Origin: Neospora caninum Liverpool
Taxonomy: Eukaryota > Apicomplexa > Conoidasida > Eucoccidiorida > Sarcocystidae
Direction: 5' to 3'
Length of the DNA: 64,000 bases
Assembly: GCF_000208865.1 (NCBI RefSeq)
Contig: NC_018390.1
Span: 4,420,270 to 4,484,269 of the forward strand
Positions 25,134 through 36,225 of this stretch are shown here, one piece after another. The notes below the pieces were generated by a model. That model did not search any database. It was not told where the DNA came from and was given only the letters and a program-made list of their open reading frames with translations. Both the position numbers and the translations under genes were made by a program. The stretch's first letter is position 1. Each line of letters opens with the position of its first letter.

Positions 25134-26833
25134 CATCGCTGCGCTTTGGATCTTCGTTCCGCGTTCCTTTCCCTGCGTGCCCTCTTCTCGCACCGGTAGA
25201 GTGAGAGGAACGGCGCGCTCGCGGAGAGACGGAAACACGAGGCAAAGAGTGACACTGTCGTCGAGGAGCGAGGCAAGGGAGATCAGCGACGCACCTTCTT
25301 TTTCGTCGCCAGCCTTTGACCGAACGAGTTCTCCTGGACACGGTGTACGTACCGCAGCATCAGGGCACACGCTTTGGGGGGGAGAGGCAGCGCGCCTGTG
25401 GCTCTCGGCGTGCCTGTGAGTCTCCGCAACGTTTTGTTTTCTGCAGGTTTCCAGCTGCAACGCAGCAACCGCAGGCTTGTCTAAATGCCTGCCGGTACGC
25501 GGGCCTTCGCAGCGTCGCCGCTTTCTGAAGGATTCTGCTCTCGTGGAAATGCACCGTCGTGTTTCGCTCGGTGCGGCTCCTTCTCTCTGCATCGATCTGT
25601 GTGTGGATGTGGGTGCTTACACTTTTTTCGACATGGGCGCGCTCACATGAAAAGGCTACATGCGTGCCCGTGGCGATTTCTGGTCGGCGCATAAGCACGG
25701 GGTATCTCTACACAGAGCTATAGCAATGTGCTATCGCAATGCGTGGCGAATGAGATCTTTATCATCCAACTGGTTCTTTCCGCTGTTGCTTTATCAGGTT
25801 CACTTGTTCCGCCCAGAGTCATCTATCGTCTTTTCTCATTTGGTTCTACTCCTTTCTTCTATCAACTAGCTGTGCATATACATATATGTATATATATATA
25901 TATATATATGTATATATAAAGAAGACTCTTATATATATAGATGCATTTGAGGAGATGTACGTATAAAAGTATGTATACAGGAAAGAGGAACGGTTGGATG
26001 TATAAACGTCAAAATTGTTGTCGCCGTCTTTTTTTGAACGGTTTTCAAGTGTCGAGGTTTCTTGTTTAAAGCCCTGTTGTTTGCGCTCTACGGTGCTCTG
26101 GTCAAGTGGCACGTGCCTGCCTCGACAACGAAAAAAGGCGCGCCCGAACGTGGCCGTTGCAAGTGGATGCATGCGGCACGTCGCGGCAGTTCGTCTTTGC
26201 CCGTTCTCAGAGGCGACGCTCAGTTTCACGAGCCGCGCTTCCCAGGACCGGCTTTGGTTCACATAGCGCTACGAAAAATAACGGAAACCGGCCAGATAGC
26301 GTCACCCGCTCCAGCCGCACAGCGCACATCTGCATGCACCGATAGAGGGCGAATGTGACGCCAGAGCCGGAAACCAGCAGGGGCCGAAACGGGTTTGGTA
26401 GCAACGGCCAAGAGGAAAGGGAAGGACACAAGCAATCTCGCGCATCGGCGCTTGTTGACAAGGACGCACGAGGAATCCGGTGCATGCACACGCGGGAACA
26501 ACCACTACACAGCCGCTGAGACAGCCGATTGCCTAAAGGGCCTTTTCGCCAAAGCGCCTCGCGACAGCACTGTGCAGATCGTACGCGGCGTTCAAACACT
26601 TACAAATATGTTTATATATACAGATACATGCACGGTGATTCGCAAAAATATATGAATGTAGGCGTAACACAGGGATGTCCATATCTTTGTGCTCAGATCG
26701 CGCTCTTTCACTCCATATATATAGATCTTTACATCCATGTGCTTGGAAGCACAAGAAACCAAAGTACTCATCGGAGGGAGGCGGGAGAAAACACCTAGTA
26801 ACAATTTTCCCCTCCTTCGTCTCGTTTTCCATC
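25134..26833. other. Convergent 3' intergenic region between RPC8 and the docking-domain gene
   Basis: Both neighbours end here. No open frame with coding character was found on either strand. It contains a (TA)n microsatellite at about 25876-25919 and TA-rich patches near 25930 and 26610-26660. Confidence 0.5.
25876..25919. repeat. (TA)n microsatellite
   Basis: Interrupted alternating TA run with a few G and C positions, in the convergent intergenic region. Confidence 0.9.
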
Positions 26834-28191
26834 TCATTCAATGAAGGAGGAGAAGTAGTCCTTGGCGTATGCGTAGATGTCATCCTAAGGCGAAGAGGCG
26901 GAGCAACAGAGATGGAGCAACAATGCCAAGAATGGGAGGATTCGCACAAACACCAGAGTTCAGATCCTCGGCGATACTCCCTCCTGCTGCAGCTCTTTCC
27001 TCTTCCTTCCCTTTTCTTTTGTCCATCGTCTGTCTTTTCTTCTCCCTGTCTTTCTCCTTTTCCTGTCTTCCCTTTTCTGTCGTCTTCTGCTGGGGCTTCG
27101 TTCGCCTTCTCTCCTGCGTGTGATGCTATTTCTCGTTCCCCTCGATTGGAAGATTCTCCAGTCAGCTTTGCTGATTTCGCTTCGCCCTTTTAGGGCTATC
27201 CATGCGGTTTCCTCACCGGGCGATTGACGAGGACCGCAGCGGCGAAGTCGTTAAGTACAGCGCGCAGCTCTTCGTGGTCTTCCACGTACTTCCAGTGGTC
27301 CTGTCGCAACTCCTCCTGCACGAACCCCAGCAGAGAGACATCCCTTTCAGATCCCTTCAGGGACCGGAGAAGGATCTTGCTACCCGACCGGACAGAAACG
27401 GAGTAGCCGAGAAGATTCTCTGCCCTCTCGACGTAGTCTCCGAGAAGATGTGATCATATAAAAGTACTTTGATACAACCTTATATATATACATGTTTATC
27501 TGCCTTAGTATATATATTGAAGTTATATATACGCACATGTATACAAATCTGTGTTGTGGTGTTGGACGTAGATGCTTGTGTGTCTTGTCTTTTTCCAGGT
27601 TTTCCTCGAACGCGCACTGTTCTCCACTTCCTCGTTGCTTTGTGCATGCAGTGTCGACGCAGCGTTTATGAGCCTTGGAGTGTCACGAGGGCGTGTCAGT
27701 CCAGGCACGGGTCGGTTCTTTCATTTGTGTCTCTCGGAAGGCAGGAAGGGAACAGCATTTGTTTCGACGAGTGTGACTCTGACCGAAACGGAGCGCGTGC
27801 ACGCGCTGCTCGGTATGAGGATGTACGTGTGTTGCCTTCATCTGTGTGGTGTTCGTACATTCCTTCTTCTTAGACTCTCCAGCTGTTCTGTGTCGGCCAT
27901 GATCTTCTTAAGAGTTTCGTCTTCGGCTAGCAAGCGCTTCGCTGCCCCGGCAGCCAGAGGGAGCCGTGGACCGTTCCTTCGCTCTTTCGCCTCTTTCGCA
28001 GCTTCAGGCCTTGCCTCTTTCTGTGGTCTCTCCGCCTCGTCTCCGCCTCCTTTCTCAGCTTCCTTTTTCGGAGGAGGGGCCGAGGGAGAGGAGGTCGAGG
28101 AGAAAGGGGAAGTAGACGAAGCTGAGGAAGGTGGGGGAGCAGGCGACGATGCCGAACCGCCCTGTTCGGCAGGAAGAAGAGAATCCTCCAT
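26834..28191 (-). CDS. Small protein with C-terminal RIIa/DPY30-like docking domain, about three exons
   Basis: Proposed exons, minus strand: 28191-27859 (MEDSLLPAEQGG start, Ser/Pro-rich then charged, ending near ETLKKIMADTEQLESL), about 27426-27217 (or from 27437), and 26884-26834. This gives 594 nt, 197 residues. The last junction is well supported: donor GTGAGG after VLVNRP and an acceptor before DDIYAYAKDYFSSFIE then stop, phase 0. The joined end, HWKYVEDHEELRAVL then NDFAAAVLVNRPDDIYAYAK, has the form D-N-P-E-L-x-x-x-L-x-D-F-...-L-x-x-K-P-D-D-x-x-x-F-A-x-x-Y-F seen in RIIa-type dimerisation/docking helices of ciliary proteins such as CATIP. The first junction is uncertain because several AG sites fit. 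Function is inferred as an axonemal or AKAP-type scaffold; this lineage makes flagella only in male gametes, so stage-specific expression would be expected. Confidence 0.6.
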
Positions 28192-28326
28192 CGTTTTCGT
28201 GCTTTAAAGACGCCCAACGCGGAAACAAGAGCGACAAGAAGAACCAGAACGGCTTCCTACACGGACAAAGACAGCCGGTAGACGGCGATGTCCGCAAGAA
28301 CAGAAGACGTGTAAGCACACCTCGTG

Positions 28327-28357
28327 CATATATATGTATATATATATATATATATAT
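28327..28357. repeat. (TA)n microsatellite
   Basis: Alternating TA run with one G interruption, about 140 bp upstream of the docking-domain gene start. Confidence 0.85.
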
Positions 28358-28934
28358 GGGAACAGGTTCTTGCGCATGTGCACACAATTGTACTAACTTG
28401 TGTGGATATTTCTATTTGTGTGTTTGTATAGCAGAGGGACAAGAACTGTAAAAGACAAGTTCTATTTGTTCCCGTGTACAGCTGGATGCGTGTGAGTGGA
28501 ACCGGACGCTAAGAAGACCAGTCGAGTCGCTGTTGAGCTGTGCCCGTCTTTCCCCTACAATTGTGCGCCGAATTTGTTGAATTTCGAATTGATAAATGTC
28601 CAACTAGGCGGCGACGCACTTGCGTGTTCTCGTCTTCACACAGAAGTGCTGTCTTCGGATCGATAAGAAAGCAAAGAGCAAAGGAAAAACCCACAAAACA
28701 AAGGGCATGAAAGCGAAACTGGTTCTTCCCGTGCTTGTGGCTCTTAAAGCGGGACGTGCGTCAATCGGCCCGCACGCCCCGCTGCCGAAAAATCAGCAAC
28801 AGCCCCTAAGCTGCTTGCCGTTGTGGCAGCGACTCAAGAGAACATGGAATGCCTTTGTATGGCCACGTCGAAATGCCGAAACTGAGAGAACAAACAGCGC
28901 ACAGCTACACGTAAACACAGGCTTACAGACACAG

Positions 28935-28935
<1 letters not shown>

Positions 28936-28967
<32 letters not shown>

Positions 28968-29001
28968 TGTATGTATGTATGTATATATATATATATATAT
29001 G
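28936..29001. repeat. Compound (GTAT)n-(TA)n microsatellite
   Basis: About eleven GTAT tetranucleotide repeats followed directly by about nine TA repeats. This is the only tetranucleotide run of this size in the window. Confidence 0.95.
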
Positions 29002-29598
29002 TGCTAGACGGAGGTGTGTGTCTCTTTCTGTGCAATTTATTCTGATATCGTGGAGGAAGTCTGGAGAGACGATAAAAGAGAAAGCGGAAACAGAGGAGGC
29101 CGAAGAAATGGCAGTGCCTCGGCGTCTTCAGAGCCATGGAGAACGCCGCAAGATGTGCCTGGAGACTTGCTGTGGAGGAGAGAAGAAAAGGGTGAAGAGG
29201 CGTGTTCTGTTTCCTTGATCCCCTTCGCAGTGAGTGAGTTCCGTGGCCGTTCTTCCTTTTGTAACGAGAGACAGGGAAAGGGGGGACCGGGAACCTACTG
29301 TTTCACTATGTTTAGACTCTTCCACAAAAAGGCAGAGGGCCTGCTTCCCTCCCTCTGGAACTTTTTCTTCTCTGTTGCCACATGCCCTGTCTGCAGAGGA
29401 GAGAAAGGGAGAAACCTGGGCCAAGAGCTTCAGTTTTTCTTCGTTGTCTTCCGCTTCGCGTTATGCGCGTCTCGACTCGCGTTTTCCACGCATAGCAACT
29501 CCGGGACGCCAGGGGTACCCACCTTCGTCCACGGAGCAAGAACAGACAGAATGTGCGCCTATATACATGTAAACAAATATGTCGAACTCTGCGGAGGT

Positions 29599-29599
<1 letters not shown>

Positions 29600-29636
<37 letters not shown>

Positions 29637-29637
29637 G
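29600..29637. repeat. (TA)n microsatellite
   Basis: Alternating TA run of about 30 bp; the last such run before the SRS locus begins. Confidence 0.9.
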
Positions 29638-30708
29638 TAGACGTCTGTGCGCATCGATGTGTTAAATTGAAACAGAAAACACCATCTGGCTGCTCTCGTG
29701 TGTGGTATGTTCGATGCTTTTCTCAGCCGCTGTATACGGATAGGAATGCCAATCAAAGCGTCAGGTATGCGCAAACGTTTCCTGAATTGCAGTGGGAATC
29801 TCTCCCCAGGAGAGAGGCGGCCAGGTACGGGTCATCCAGTGAGAAGTGTCGCCGAGGCTGGTGGGTTTTCTGTTCTTTGCGCGAGGATCGCAAAGAAGAC
29901 CCACCGAGTGGCTCCGCGGGAATTGTGGAAACGCCTCTTTTATCCCACTGCGATTGTAGCGTGTGTTGAGTTTCGCAAGCAGAGGTACGAACGGAGCAAA
30001 GAAAAACCTGAAACTTGTTTTCTTCCCTTTCTTGCTGACACAGATAGAGTTCCTGACGCATCAGAGAAAAGTCGCACGAGACACAGCGGACGCGGGGTTC
30101 GCGTCGTGCGGCCACGCTTTTTTCCAGCAGCGAAAAAGGGACACAGATGGCGGCAAAGATCGACACGAAGCTCCTAATCCTGCAGCAGAGGAAAAAGAGA
30201 CCACACTTCCCTCTCTGCCTGGGAGAAGCCTTGTTGGGAATGGGTCCGGAGACGCGGGTAATTCCTTGCAGATTGTGAGGAGGCGAGCGTCTTTTTTTGC
30301 GTTTCTCCGTCGACCAAGTGGACGCGGCAGAAAGGCGCACACTGTAGAGTTGCATCGTGACCCACCGGCTCAGCTGTAGGGGGGTTCAGATGGCAGTCCG
30401 TTGTCTTTCGTGTTCCACCGTCGATTTTTGGCAGCTCGTTTCCCCGACAGTCGCTCCTTCTGCGACTTTCGGCAGGAGGAGAACGCACGAAACTCTTTCT
30501 CCCGGTCGCTCCTCGCCGGACGGTAACCGTGCTAAGAAGCCACGTGCGAGAGCAGTGTCGATACACTTCAGGAGAGCGCCAGCTGCGCCTTCGACACACT
30601 TTTCTCGCTTGACTGTCGCACGGAGGAAACCAGCCTTTGCTTTTTGCGTTTTCTGTCTCCTGGAAATGACTTCTGTGGGTTGCGCTGCAGACAGGATCTG
30701 TCCGAAAG

Positions 30709-33360
30709 ATGGCACCGGCAAGTGGCTTCCTTTTCCCTGCTGTGCCGTTCCCCATGGACAACGGCTTCGCTTTCCTGAGGTGGATGCACACCGGAAAACC
30801 CGTGGCCAATCGGAACCGCGTTCTCGGTCTGTTTCATGTGGCTAGGAAACGGAGGAAGAAAGGCTCGGCCCGTTCCAGAATGTCTCCGATGCAGCTCCTA
30901 TTGTCCCTTGTCTCGCTGCTCTTCTTCGCGCCTCCCGTCCTTCTACCCGTGCCGCTCGTTGCAGTCTCCCACGGGACGCCTACAAATACGCATGGCAGAT
31001 GTACGGACTTCTCACGCGTTTTTCGGTCTTCTGCTCTTGTTCGCCATCGTTGTCGTGGCCATTTCTTCCCCCGGTCTTCATCGTTTTCCTTTCTCTTTCA
31101 ACGAGACGGAGAGCGCCCCAAAACATCTTCTTCTCAGTCCCCCCGGGCGGCACTAGCTCGACCCTTTCGTGCCGCGGAGGAGACCGTCGGCGCTCCACGC
31201 GAAGGGGAGCAGGAGAAAGGCAAGCTGCTCTGTATGCAAGGGGAGGCGTGGAGTGAGGCACATTTAGAACCACCAGACGTAAATGTTTGGCGGCGAACGG
31301 CGATGTATAATCACACTGGCAGGGGCTCGACAGGAAAAGGAAAATCCAGCTACTTCCAACCTGCTGCTTCTTTGCGTACAAAGCAGGGGAGAGGGCGAGT
31401 TCGGGGGTCTCTCTGTGAAGCGTCCGGTTCTCTTCTCTCTCCTCCCGGCCTTTCTTGGTTCTCTTTCTTCTCTGGTGATGGAAGGCAAAAGCAAGCGGGA
31501 ACAGCACAGAGGCGAAGAAAACAACCAAAACACCAAACAGAAAGTCAATATGAAAGGGCGCAGGAAGAAACGGGAACTGGTAACGAAGAAGAAAAGGAAG
31601 GAGGACACGATGATGAGAGGGGGACAGACGGAAATGAGGACGGAAATAAAGTCACGAATACGGAAAGGTGCATAGGCCGTCTTAGCCTACCGAGAGAATT
31701 AGACACAGTCGAGGGGGAAATAACGGATAAGAAAGGACGGTCGCGACTTTGGGGACGAGCAGGGAGACAGCACAGGCGCTCTTCTCGCCTCCACTTCAGC
31801 CGCAGCTGTCCTGGGCAACCCGTACAGCCGAGCAACGCCATCTTCATCTGTCTCTTCTTCTCTTCCCTCTTTTTCGTGTTTCTTGCTCGTTCGCTTCAGC
31901 TCTGTCGAGCTTGTGTGTTGGGCAAGGCAGGCGTGCCTACGTGGGGGAGGGACTCTGTTGCTCTCTACTTGACGAAAACTCCTTTTTGCTCTTCCTCTGA
32001 TCCGTCCAAGCCCTTGAGTCTCTTGTCTGGTTTATCGCCTCCTCTTTCCGAGGTCGTTTCCCCATTCGTGTCGCAAACCGGCCGCCCTTACGGGGCGTGG
32101 CAGGATCTGCTGGATATACACCGCACCAGGCTCCTCCGTTTCGTTGAGGAGAAGGACGGGTTCTTGTTCTGTCGGTCGGAAAACTCTCAGGAGGACAGAG
32201 CTACACCGGCAGCCGTCGGTCTGGACGGGACCGGAGGAAATGATAAATGGCAAAGCATAATAGAACAATCGCAGGAACCTGGAACACAGGAGAAAGCACG
32301 AGAAGATGAAGTTTCCTCTCTGGAAGATCGTCTCCGATGTCTTTCTCGTGCGTTTTCAGAGCAGGTGTCCAGGAGCTTCGCGGAACTGGAAGCGCATATT
32401 TTAGAGAACGAAGAGGTAGCGATGTGGAAGCAGACAGCTGAGAGAGGAGGAGTGAAGCAAAAGATAGGAAGGCGACGGGACAGAAATGGAGACACGAATG
32501 AGCCGAAAAGGGTCCGAGAAGAATGGAAGCTTGCGAGGACGTTCAGTGAAGCAATTCGCTCATGGAAGAACGTCTTTCATCTTCTTAATGTTCGTCCCTT
32601 CTCCCTTCTTGTGCCTTGTGCTCAGGAGGGTGTCCCGCCTTTTGTTTCTCGTTCTGGGCTGGAACTGCAGGCAGAAACGTTATCGCGCGACTTTTGTGAA
32701 TTCTCTGCTCTTCCAGCTTATCGGTCATTCATAGAGAGAGCAAAAGATGAACTCGTAACATCTTTCCGCCTCCAGTTTTCTTCTTTTGTTTTTGGTCTGC
32801 CGTCCTTCGAGCACCACGCACGAAAACTGAAGTGCGTGTACAGCCGAGCTTTCAAGCGTGTAGCCGAAGAAGCAGCGGCAGCAGAACCACAGAGCGTGCG
32901 ATCGTATCTTCTCTCCCTTGCCCGGCAAAAGTGCGCATTTTGTTCCCATCCTCTGACTCAAAACAGTGGTGGTCCTCTTCAGCCTTCTGCCGTTGCCTTG
33001 TCTGTGCCTAACCTCTCGTATTCACCTCCCTCTTCATTCCCGTGTTTGGGTTGCGTCGAGCGTGAGTTGGACCGAGCGCTGACGCGATTGATCGAAGAGA
33101 GAAGAGGGGAAGGACGGGTGACAGAAGAGGGCCGGCAAGCAGTTTCGAAGGAACACAGAAACCGCATTTTTTCTTTTCTTTTTCGGAAGGCTGCTGCCAA
33201 GTGGGGACCGGTGCTTCTTCAGTTTGTCTGGTTCTTGGTGAAGAGAAAGGTGCAGAGGGCGTGGGAGGAAAGAAGGAGGGTTAAGAAGAGGGCGGCAGAG
33301 GAGTACAAAGACGATGAAACAGAAGGCAAGAAGGTGAATCACGAGAAACAGGAAAGGTGA
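30709..33360 (+). CDS. Protein of unknown function, only open copy of the array-associated gene
   Basis: A single open frame of 883 codons, with in-frame ATGs at 30709, 30724 and 30880 (the last, MSPMQLLLSLVSLLFFAPPV, looks like a signal sequence). Another frame carries MADVRTSHAFFGLLLLFAIV from 30992, which is the stretch best preserved in the decayed copies, so the true 5' end may be spliced or begin there. Visible parts: a Lys/Glu-rich acidic region, a hydrophobic segment FICLFFSSLFFVFLARSL, LDIHRTRLLRFVEEKDGFLF, HHARKLKCVYSRAFKRVAEE, a CAFC...CLGC pair spaced like a zinc knuckle, and a basic, helical C terminus after a hydrophobic stretch (WGPVLLQFVWFLVKRKVQ). After the TGA at 33358 the same frame stays open to 33708. 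I do not recognise the family. Several degraded relatives lie between the SRS genes, in some of which amino-acid similarity is kept in the same frame, which argues that it was once coding. Confidence 0.55.
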   Translation: MAPASGFLFPAVPFPMDNGFAFLRWMHTGKPVANRNRVLGLFHVARKRRKKGSARSRMSPMQLLLSLVSLLFFAPPVLLPVPLVAVSHGTPTNTHGRCTDFSRVFRSSALVRHRCRGHFFPRSSSFSFLFQRDGERPKTSSSQSPRAALARPFRAAEETVGAPREGEQEKGKLLCMQGEAWSEAHLEPPDVNVWRRTAMYNHTGRGSTGKGKSSYFQPAASLRTKQGRGRVRGSLCEASGSLLSPPGLSWFSFFSGDGRQKQAGTAQRRRKQPKHQTESQYERAQEETGTGNEEEKEGGHDDERGTDGNEDGNKVTNTERCIGRLSLPRELDTVEGEITDKKGRSRLWGRAGRQHRRSSRLHFSRSCPGQPVQPSNAIFICLFFSSLFFVFLARSLQLCRACVLGKAGVPTWGRDSVALYLTKTPFCSSSDPSKPLSLLSGLSPPLSEVVSPFVSQTGRPYGAWQDLLDIHRTRLLRFVEEKDGFLFCRSENSQEDRATPAAVGLDGTGGNDKWQSIIEQSQEPGTQEKAREDEVSSLEDRLRCLSRAFSEQVSRSFAELEAHILENEEVAMWKQTAERGGVKQKIGRRRDRNGDTNEPKRVREEWKLARTFSEAIRSWKNVFHLLNVRPFSLLVPCAQEGVPPFVSRSGLELQAETLSRDFCEFSALPAYRSFIERAKDELVTSFRLQFSSFVFGLPSFEHHARKLKCVYSRAFKRVAEEAAAAEPQSVRSYLLSLARQKCAFCSHPLTQNSGGPLQPSAVALSVPNLSYSPPSSFPCLGCVERELDRALTRLIEERRGEGRVTEEGRQAVSKEHRNRIFSFLFRKAAAKWGPVLLQFVWFLVKRKVQRAWEERRRVKKRAAEEYKDDETEGKKVNHEKQER

Positions 33361-33363
33361 AGG

Positions 33364-33708
33364 ATGGGCGAAAGCCCAGTGGGGGGGATGGAGAGAACCA
33401 TGTCCAATAATGAGGCAGCCAGACAGTCGTTTAAAAAGGGAAGAAGTGATGTGAAGAATCTGCTCGCGCAGCGTTTTCCGGGGAGGGTTGGAAATAAGAC
33501 TACGAAGGACAGATACACAGTGGAGGTCGAAGAGGGACACGAAGAAGAGGAAGTGAATAGTATAGGAAAAAAAAACCTAGTTGGTAAGAAGATGAAGCGG
33601 ACCAGGCAGGGTCAGGAAGGGGGACGGCGTAAAGGGAGACGACAAAGACCAGATGCGAGGAGCACCGAGAAGACCACGAACGAAATGAAACCGGGAAAAA
33701 AGAAGTAA
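33364..33708 (+). other. Open in-frame extension beyond the unknown gene's TGA
   Basis: 114 codons in the same frame as the preceding gene, highly basic (KKNLVGKKMKRTRQGQ and similar), ending TAA. It could be a spliced 3' coding exon (a GTGAAG donor overlaps the TGA region), a readthrough extension, or simply purine-rich DNA poor in stop codons. I favour the last. Confidence 0.25.
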
Positions 33709-36225
33709 TGCTGGCATTTTAATGGTCTCTCGATGTGTAAGATGACACCAAAAACAGGTGGATCCAAAATGGTGTCGATAACCAGCTGCACGGTCTAACA
33801 GGCAAGGCAGGAGGGAGCGTGAATCTGTGGCCACACGATCGTGTCTCTCCACAGATGATAACGAAATGAACACAAAACCCAGCACAAGCCGTGCTGTTTT
33901 TTCCATCCGAAGTAGTCAAGTAGATTCTCTTGCATCAAAGGGCTCCCACGAAGGAGACCGCTCTACCTCTCTTTGTCACTTTATCTGTATTAGTCGCCGT
34001 TGCCCTTTCGCTCTGTCGTTCTGCGTCTTTCTCTTTCCGAACTTCTTCCCACTTTTGGTTCTCATCGTTTCGGTCCTACACCGTGTTCTGTGACTCTCCG
34101 CTGCTTTATACTCCTCTCGCCGGTTCGCTGTCGTCTCATCCTCTTCGCCTCTCTCGCCCACCTAAAAACTCTACATTTTCAGAAACAGTACTTCGCACTC
34201 CCAGCGACCGCGTGGCTCCATCTCAGACAAAATGCCTCAAGAGACCGAGGTGTCCGGCCTCGCACACACTTGGGGTCACTGAAGAGCACGTTGAGCGGGG
34301 CTTTCCGCGGTTGCCTTTCATCATGGCTCCGCCAACGGGCGAATAACACATGGCGCTACCCGCAGCATCAGATAGAAGACTGGGTCCCACCGTAGACGAT
34401 AGACTCGTTCCCCTTTTTCCAGCTGTGCCTCCATTTTCGAACTGGAAATTTTGCTGTCGGTAGGAGGCTACTTTAAAAACTCAGGAGACAGAAAATATGG
34501 AGTGATCACATCGCACAATGAGGGATGCTTCGAAAAAGCCAAAGAGCGCAGAACAGACAGAATGACGCCCGCCACCGTTTCCGGATCCACGTCTGACAGT
34601 CCTGCGAAGCGGCACGAACATGGCGAAGCATACCTCGGAACGGTTGTATAAGCCAGACGGGAGTTTCTTCAGGTCTCGTAACGATATGGGACCTCCACCA
34701 CCTGGCGATGCACGGAAACGGCACCGCTGCGCATTTTCCCTTAAATAAAACACACTCATGACCAACCCTTGCAGGGAGCACAGAGCAGGCATGCAGAGAC
34801 GGGAACAGAACGACTTCAAAATGAAGAGCTTCCGTTTTCACTATTTTGCACAACCCTGTAATGTGGTCTCCAAGTTCGCTACGTCCTACCCGAAAACGAG
34901 TCTTTTGTAATGGATCGGAGCAGTTGGTACCAGAAGCGGCAGTGGATGGGGAGATATCTCTGCGTCTTGCTTCCCTCTCCACTACGTTCTTTTTGTTGCA
35001 TGACGGAGGCGTACTGGTCAAGCAAGTTCGAGTACAGAGTAGACATCTAGTTGTGAAGGTCGCAGTCCCGAGAGGTCTTACTGTAAATTGCACTTGTCTT
35101 CGAGTCATGTGTGCGGAGTTCATATTAGGCAAACGTGTCTGGTGTTGGATAAGCCATTAAGCTATTTGTTTCCTTCGGGGTGCTACGGAACCGCCGTGGC
35201 TGAAGAAGCGGCGTCCGGTGCTCTACCATAGAAAGGCTTCCTCAATTCAGAAGCAGGATTCTGCCGCAGAACACCGTTCCGCTGGGGCATCCGAACAGGG
35301 TCACTGGAATCAGGACGGCTATTCATCAGGATGACGTAGGACTTTACTGAAGCTGTCAGACAGTCAGGGCTACACTATCAAAAAGTGGAGAAATATTGTG
35401 ATGGGCACTCCCCAGCACCACAGGTGGGCAAAAGACTTGAACGGTTGTTCGGAAACGCTCCTTCTCCACGTTTCTCGGAAAGAAATCGATTTTTTTGTGT
35501 TCTGCGTTGTGGGGCTCGAACAAAGCGATACGTAGCTCCTCTAAGCAGCAACACCCAGGGTCATGCGCGGTAGATTCCCGGAGTACCCAGCTTCTCGCTG
35601 ATCTAAAAGGCTCATCTACCCCAAAACAGAAATGAACGAACGATTCAATTCATCTACAGTACTGGATGCCGTTAGGGATGAGTACTGCCAGTTGTGCTGT
35701 AAGGCTGCTACTTGGGGCAGTGGCACTGCATCAGGCTCCTGCTGGCTTTTTGCCACGGGGGACCACGCCTAAATAAATGCGTTCCGTATTTCCTGCATGA
35801 CATGAGCCACACGATATGGGCTACTCAAATTCCGCTGTCGGCGGCTGCCAGTTTGAAGGGCTGGGGTACTGATGACTCTAGCGGCATCCGGATGCCTAGC
35901 GGCGGAATCTTTCCTTCCACCGCACGGACCTCAATGCACATTCACTACCGTGGGAGACTGCGTGGGGTCTTCCAACAGAAGGTAACTGTCGGAGGAAATA
36001 ATGAACTTCATGTATCGGATGGACAGACCTGTCTCCATTCCTAATAGTGCAGAACAGCTTCCACTAGAACTAAAACACGAATGCTTTGTAAAGCAAACGA
36101 TATTCCTCCAAGAAAGAACTCACCTACTCGTACACACCCACAACACACTGCAAAACATATTGCAAATGATCCGTCGAAAAACGAAGCAGCAGTTTCTCTC
36201 AGGAGAGAAGCGCTTAGAATGACGT
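33709..36225. other. 3'-to-3' region between the unknown gene and SRS-1
   Basis: No gene. The part from about 35160 to 36225 is a diverged member of the SRS 3'-flank repeat also seen at about 40400-41382, 48700-49865 and 52950-53919. Shared landmarks include the stretch around ACAGACCTGTCTC at about 36023, equivalent to 41195 and 53734. Confidence 0.55.

Larger units (their letters stand above)
28192..30708. other. Intergenic region with TA and (GTAT)n microsatellites
   Basis: Divergent region between the docking-domain gene and the first gene of the repeated locus. Simple repeats at 28327-28357, 28936-29001 and 29600-29637. Plus-strand open frames at 29014-29640 and 29963-30379 show no family pattern and no convincing splice partners. 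Confidence 0.45.

Noticed and set aside
30709..33360. Mobile element or retrotransposon coding region as explanation for the repeated unknown gene
   Set aside because: No reverse transcriptase, integrase or transposase motif, no terminal repeats or target duplications seen; copies keep fixed order and orientation relative to SRS genes, which fits segmental duplication.
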